Source: an uncultured Porphyromonadaceae bacterium (lineage in GTDB: Bacteria > Bacteroidota > Bacteroidia > Bacteroidales > Muribaculaceae). Taken from it: 7,202 nucleotides of DNA. The notes under the pieces were generated by a model, which had not been told where the DNA came from, did no database searches, and was given only the letters and a program-made list of their open reading frames with translations. Both the position numbers and the translations under genes were made by a program. Location: NCBI GenBank assembly GCA_900541555.1, contig UQKE01000067.1, positions 1-7,202 on the forward strand. Direction: 5' to 3'. Positions 6,484-7,202 of the stretch are shown in pieces (within the stretch, counting starts at the first letter, position 1; the number at the start of each line of letters is the position of its first letter).

Positions 6484-6541
6484 CGGTGAACATCCGGGCG
6501 AGTTGTGTGTTTTATCTATATACACATTAATATTATTAGAA
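6484..6541 (+). other. Short spacer upstream of sodB
   Basis: These 58 bases are AT-rich toward the sodB start. I see no clear TAnnTTTG box and no terminator, so sodB could be read through from the tgt operon or have a non-consensus promoter. A small dyad TGTGT-N11-ACACA occupies 6506-6526 and could be a regulator site, but such a short dyad can arise by chance. Confidence 0.3.
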
Positions 6542-7129
6542 ATGCTACATGAATTACCAAAACTGCCTTATGCGGAAAATGCGCTATCGCAGGTGTTAAG
6601 TGAAGAGACGGTTCTTTATCATTATGGAAAGCACGAACGTGCTTATGTCGACAATTTGAATAAATTGATACAAGGCACTCCATACGAAACCATGCCGCTG
6701 GAAGAAATTGTGCGTTCTTCTGACGGCGCAATATTCAACAATGCCGCACAAGCTTGGAACCATCAATTTTATTTCTTTGCGTTTAGTCCTGACGGGAAAA
6801 TTGCTCCGACGGGTGAATTGCGCGATGCAATTGACAGGGATTTCGGCTCGTTGGATGCGTTTAAGGAAAAATTTGAAGCGGCAGGAGTGTCGTTGTTTGG
6901 TTCGGGTTGGGTATGGCTGTCGAAAGATGCTGCCGGCAAATTGTCGATTACGCAAGGCAGAAATGCAGAAACGCCTTTGACGGGGCAGGGCGTTGTGCCA
7001 TTGCTTTGTTTCGATGTTTGGGAACATGCCTATTACATTGATTATAGGAATCGACGGGCAGAATATTTGCATAGATTATGGGAAATTGTGGATTGGTCGA
7101 TTGTTGAACGGCGATATTGCAAGATGTAA
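6542..7129 (+). CDS. sodB: Iron/manganese superoxide dismutase
   Basis: This 195-residue Fe/Mn-type SOD turns superoxide into oxygen and hydrogen peroxide. It has no signal peptide, so it is cytoplasmic, and its length is typical. The metal ligands are all present: His27 (YHYGKH), His74 (AWNHQF), Asp158 and His162 (DVWEHAYY), with the gateway Tyr35. Gln70 in AAQAWNH is the iron-type placement of the second-sphere glutamine. Overall it resembles the Porphyromonas cambialistic enzyme as I remember it. The residue two before the Asp ligand is Cys156 (LLCFDVW), where iron enzymes usually have Thr and manganese or cambialistic ones Gly, so the metal preference is uncertain. The ATG at 6542 was chosen because MLHELPKLPY matches family N termini; the longer frame back to 6455 overlaps the permease gene. 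It lies 58 bases after the permease, on the same strand, and is followed after 18 bases by a repeat unit. Confidence 0.97.
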   Translation: MLHELPKLPYAENALSQVLSEETVLYHYGKHERAYVDNLNKLIQGTPYETMPLEEIVRSSDGAIFNNAAQAWNHQFYFFAFSPDGKIAPTGELRDAIDRDFGSLDAFKEKFEAAGVSLFGSGWVWLSKDAAGKLSITQGRNAETPLTGQGVVPLLCFDVWEHAYYIDYRNRRAEYLHRLWEIVDWSIVERRYCKM

Positions 7130-7147
7130 AGCCGGAAAGTGGAGTAA

Positions 7148-7202
7148 ATAAGATAGGATGCGTCTCGGCAAAAGAAAAATGAATGAATTCTTTTTCTTCT
7201 GC
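7148..7202 (+). repeat. Palindromic promoter repeat, cut by the window edge
   Basis: This copy aligns without gaps over 55 bp with 4165-4219, with six differences, from ATAAGATA through GGCAAAA and the hairpin (7168-7202). Two of the six differences fall at paired stem positions and keep the pair (A7173-T7197 here, G4190-C4214 there). Its first 26 bases differ at one position from the minus-strand unit at 60-35, although the hairpin arms there are unrelated. By analogy, the GCGCTC and TATCTTTG part should lie just beyond the edge, ahead of a rightward gene. Confidence 0.85.

Noticed and set aside
6506..6526. TGTGT-N11-ACACA dyad as an operator for sodB
   Set aside because: Five-base arms in AT-rich DNA are too weak to call; noted only in the spacer entry.
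6455..6541. Longer SOD start overlapping the permease gene
   Set aside because: The extra residues are unrelated to SOD, and MLHELPKLPY is the usual family start.

Overview
The window looks like chromosomal housekeeping DNA from a Bacteroidetes bacterium, most likely order Bacteroidales. Three things point there. The superoxide dismutase resembles the Porphyromonas type, including its 'LPKLPY' start and its C-terminal WEHAYY/NRR region. The tgt gene is fused head-to-tail with an LptF/LptG-family permease. The promoter-like sites fit the Bacteroidetes pattern TTTG-N19-21-TAnnTTTG, and there are no clear Shine-Dalgarno sequences. I cannot name the genus.

Layout. Positions 1-136 hold two tandem copies of a 76-bp palindromic repeat read on the minus strand; the inner copy overlaps the stop codon of the next gene. 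Positions 128-1264 (minus) encode a type II glycerate kinase. A hairpin terminator lies at 1318-1357, and 1375-3972 (minus) encodes the disaggregase ClpB. The 286-bp divergent spacer 3973-4258 carries one partial and one full copy of the same repeat, the full copy ending in the likely promoter of the rightward genes. Rightward there are tgt (4259-5389), an LptF/LptG-type permease (5389-6483, one-base stop/start overlap) and an Fe/Mn superoxide dismutase (6542-7129). Another repeat copy starts 18 bases after sodB and runs off the right edge.

The genes do not form one pathway. ClpB (protein disaggregation) and SOD (superoxide removal) are stress functions. Tgt inserts the queuosine precursor into tRNA. 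The permease belongs to the family that extracts lipopolysaccharide from the inner membrane. Glycerate kinase feeds glycerate into glycolysis. The tgt-permease pair is probably an operon with translational coupling.

The most interesting content is not a protein. It is a family of about 76-77-bp intergenic units. Each starts with ATAAGATA, has a conserved GGCAAA, carries a long hairpin, then GCGCTC, and ends in a TATCTTTG promoter box. The flanks are conserved between copies, but the hairpin arms exist in two unrelated sequence versions with nearly the same geometry. One compensatory base-pair change separates two copies of the same version. A shortened relative seems to form the glycerate kinase promoter. 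Two protein details also stand out: Tgt lacks the usual zinc-binding cysteines, and SOD has Cys at the metal-tuning position two residues before its Asp ligand.
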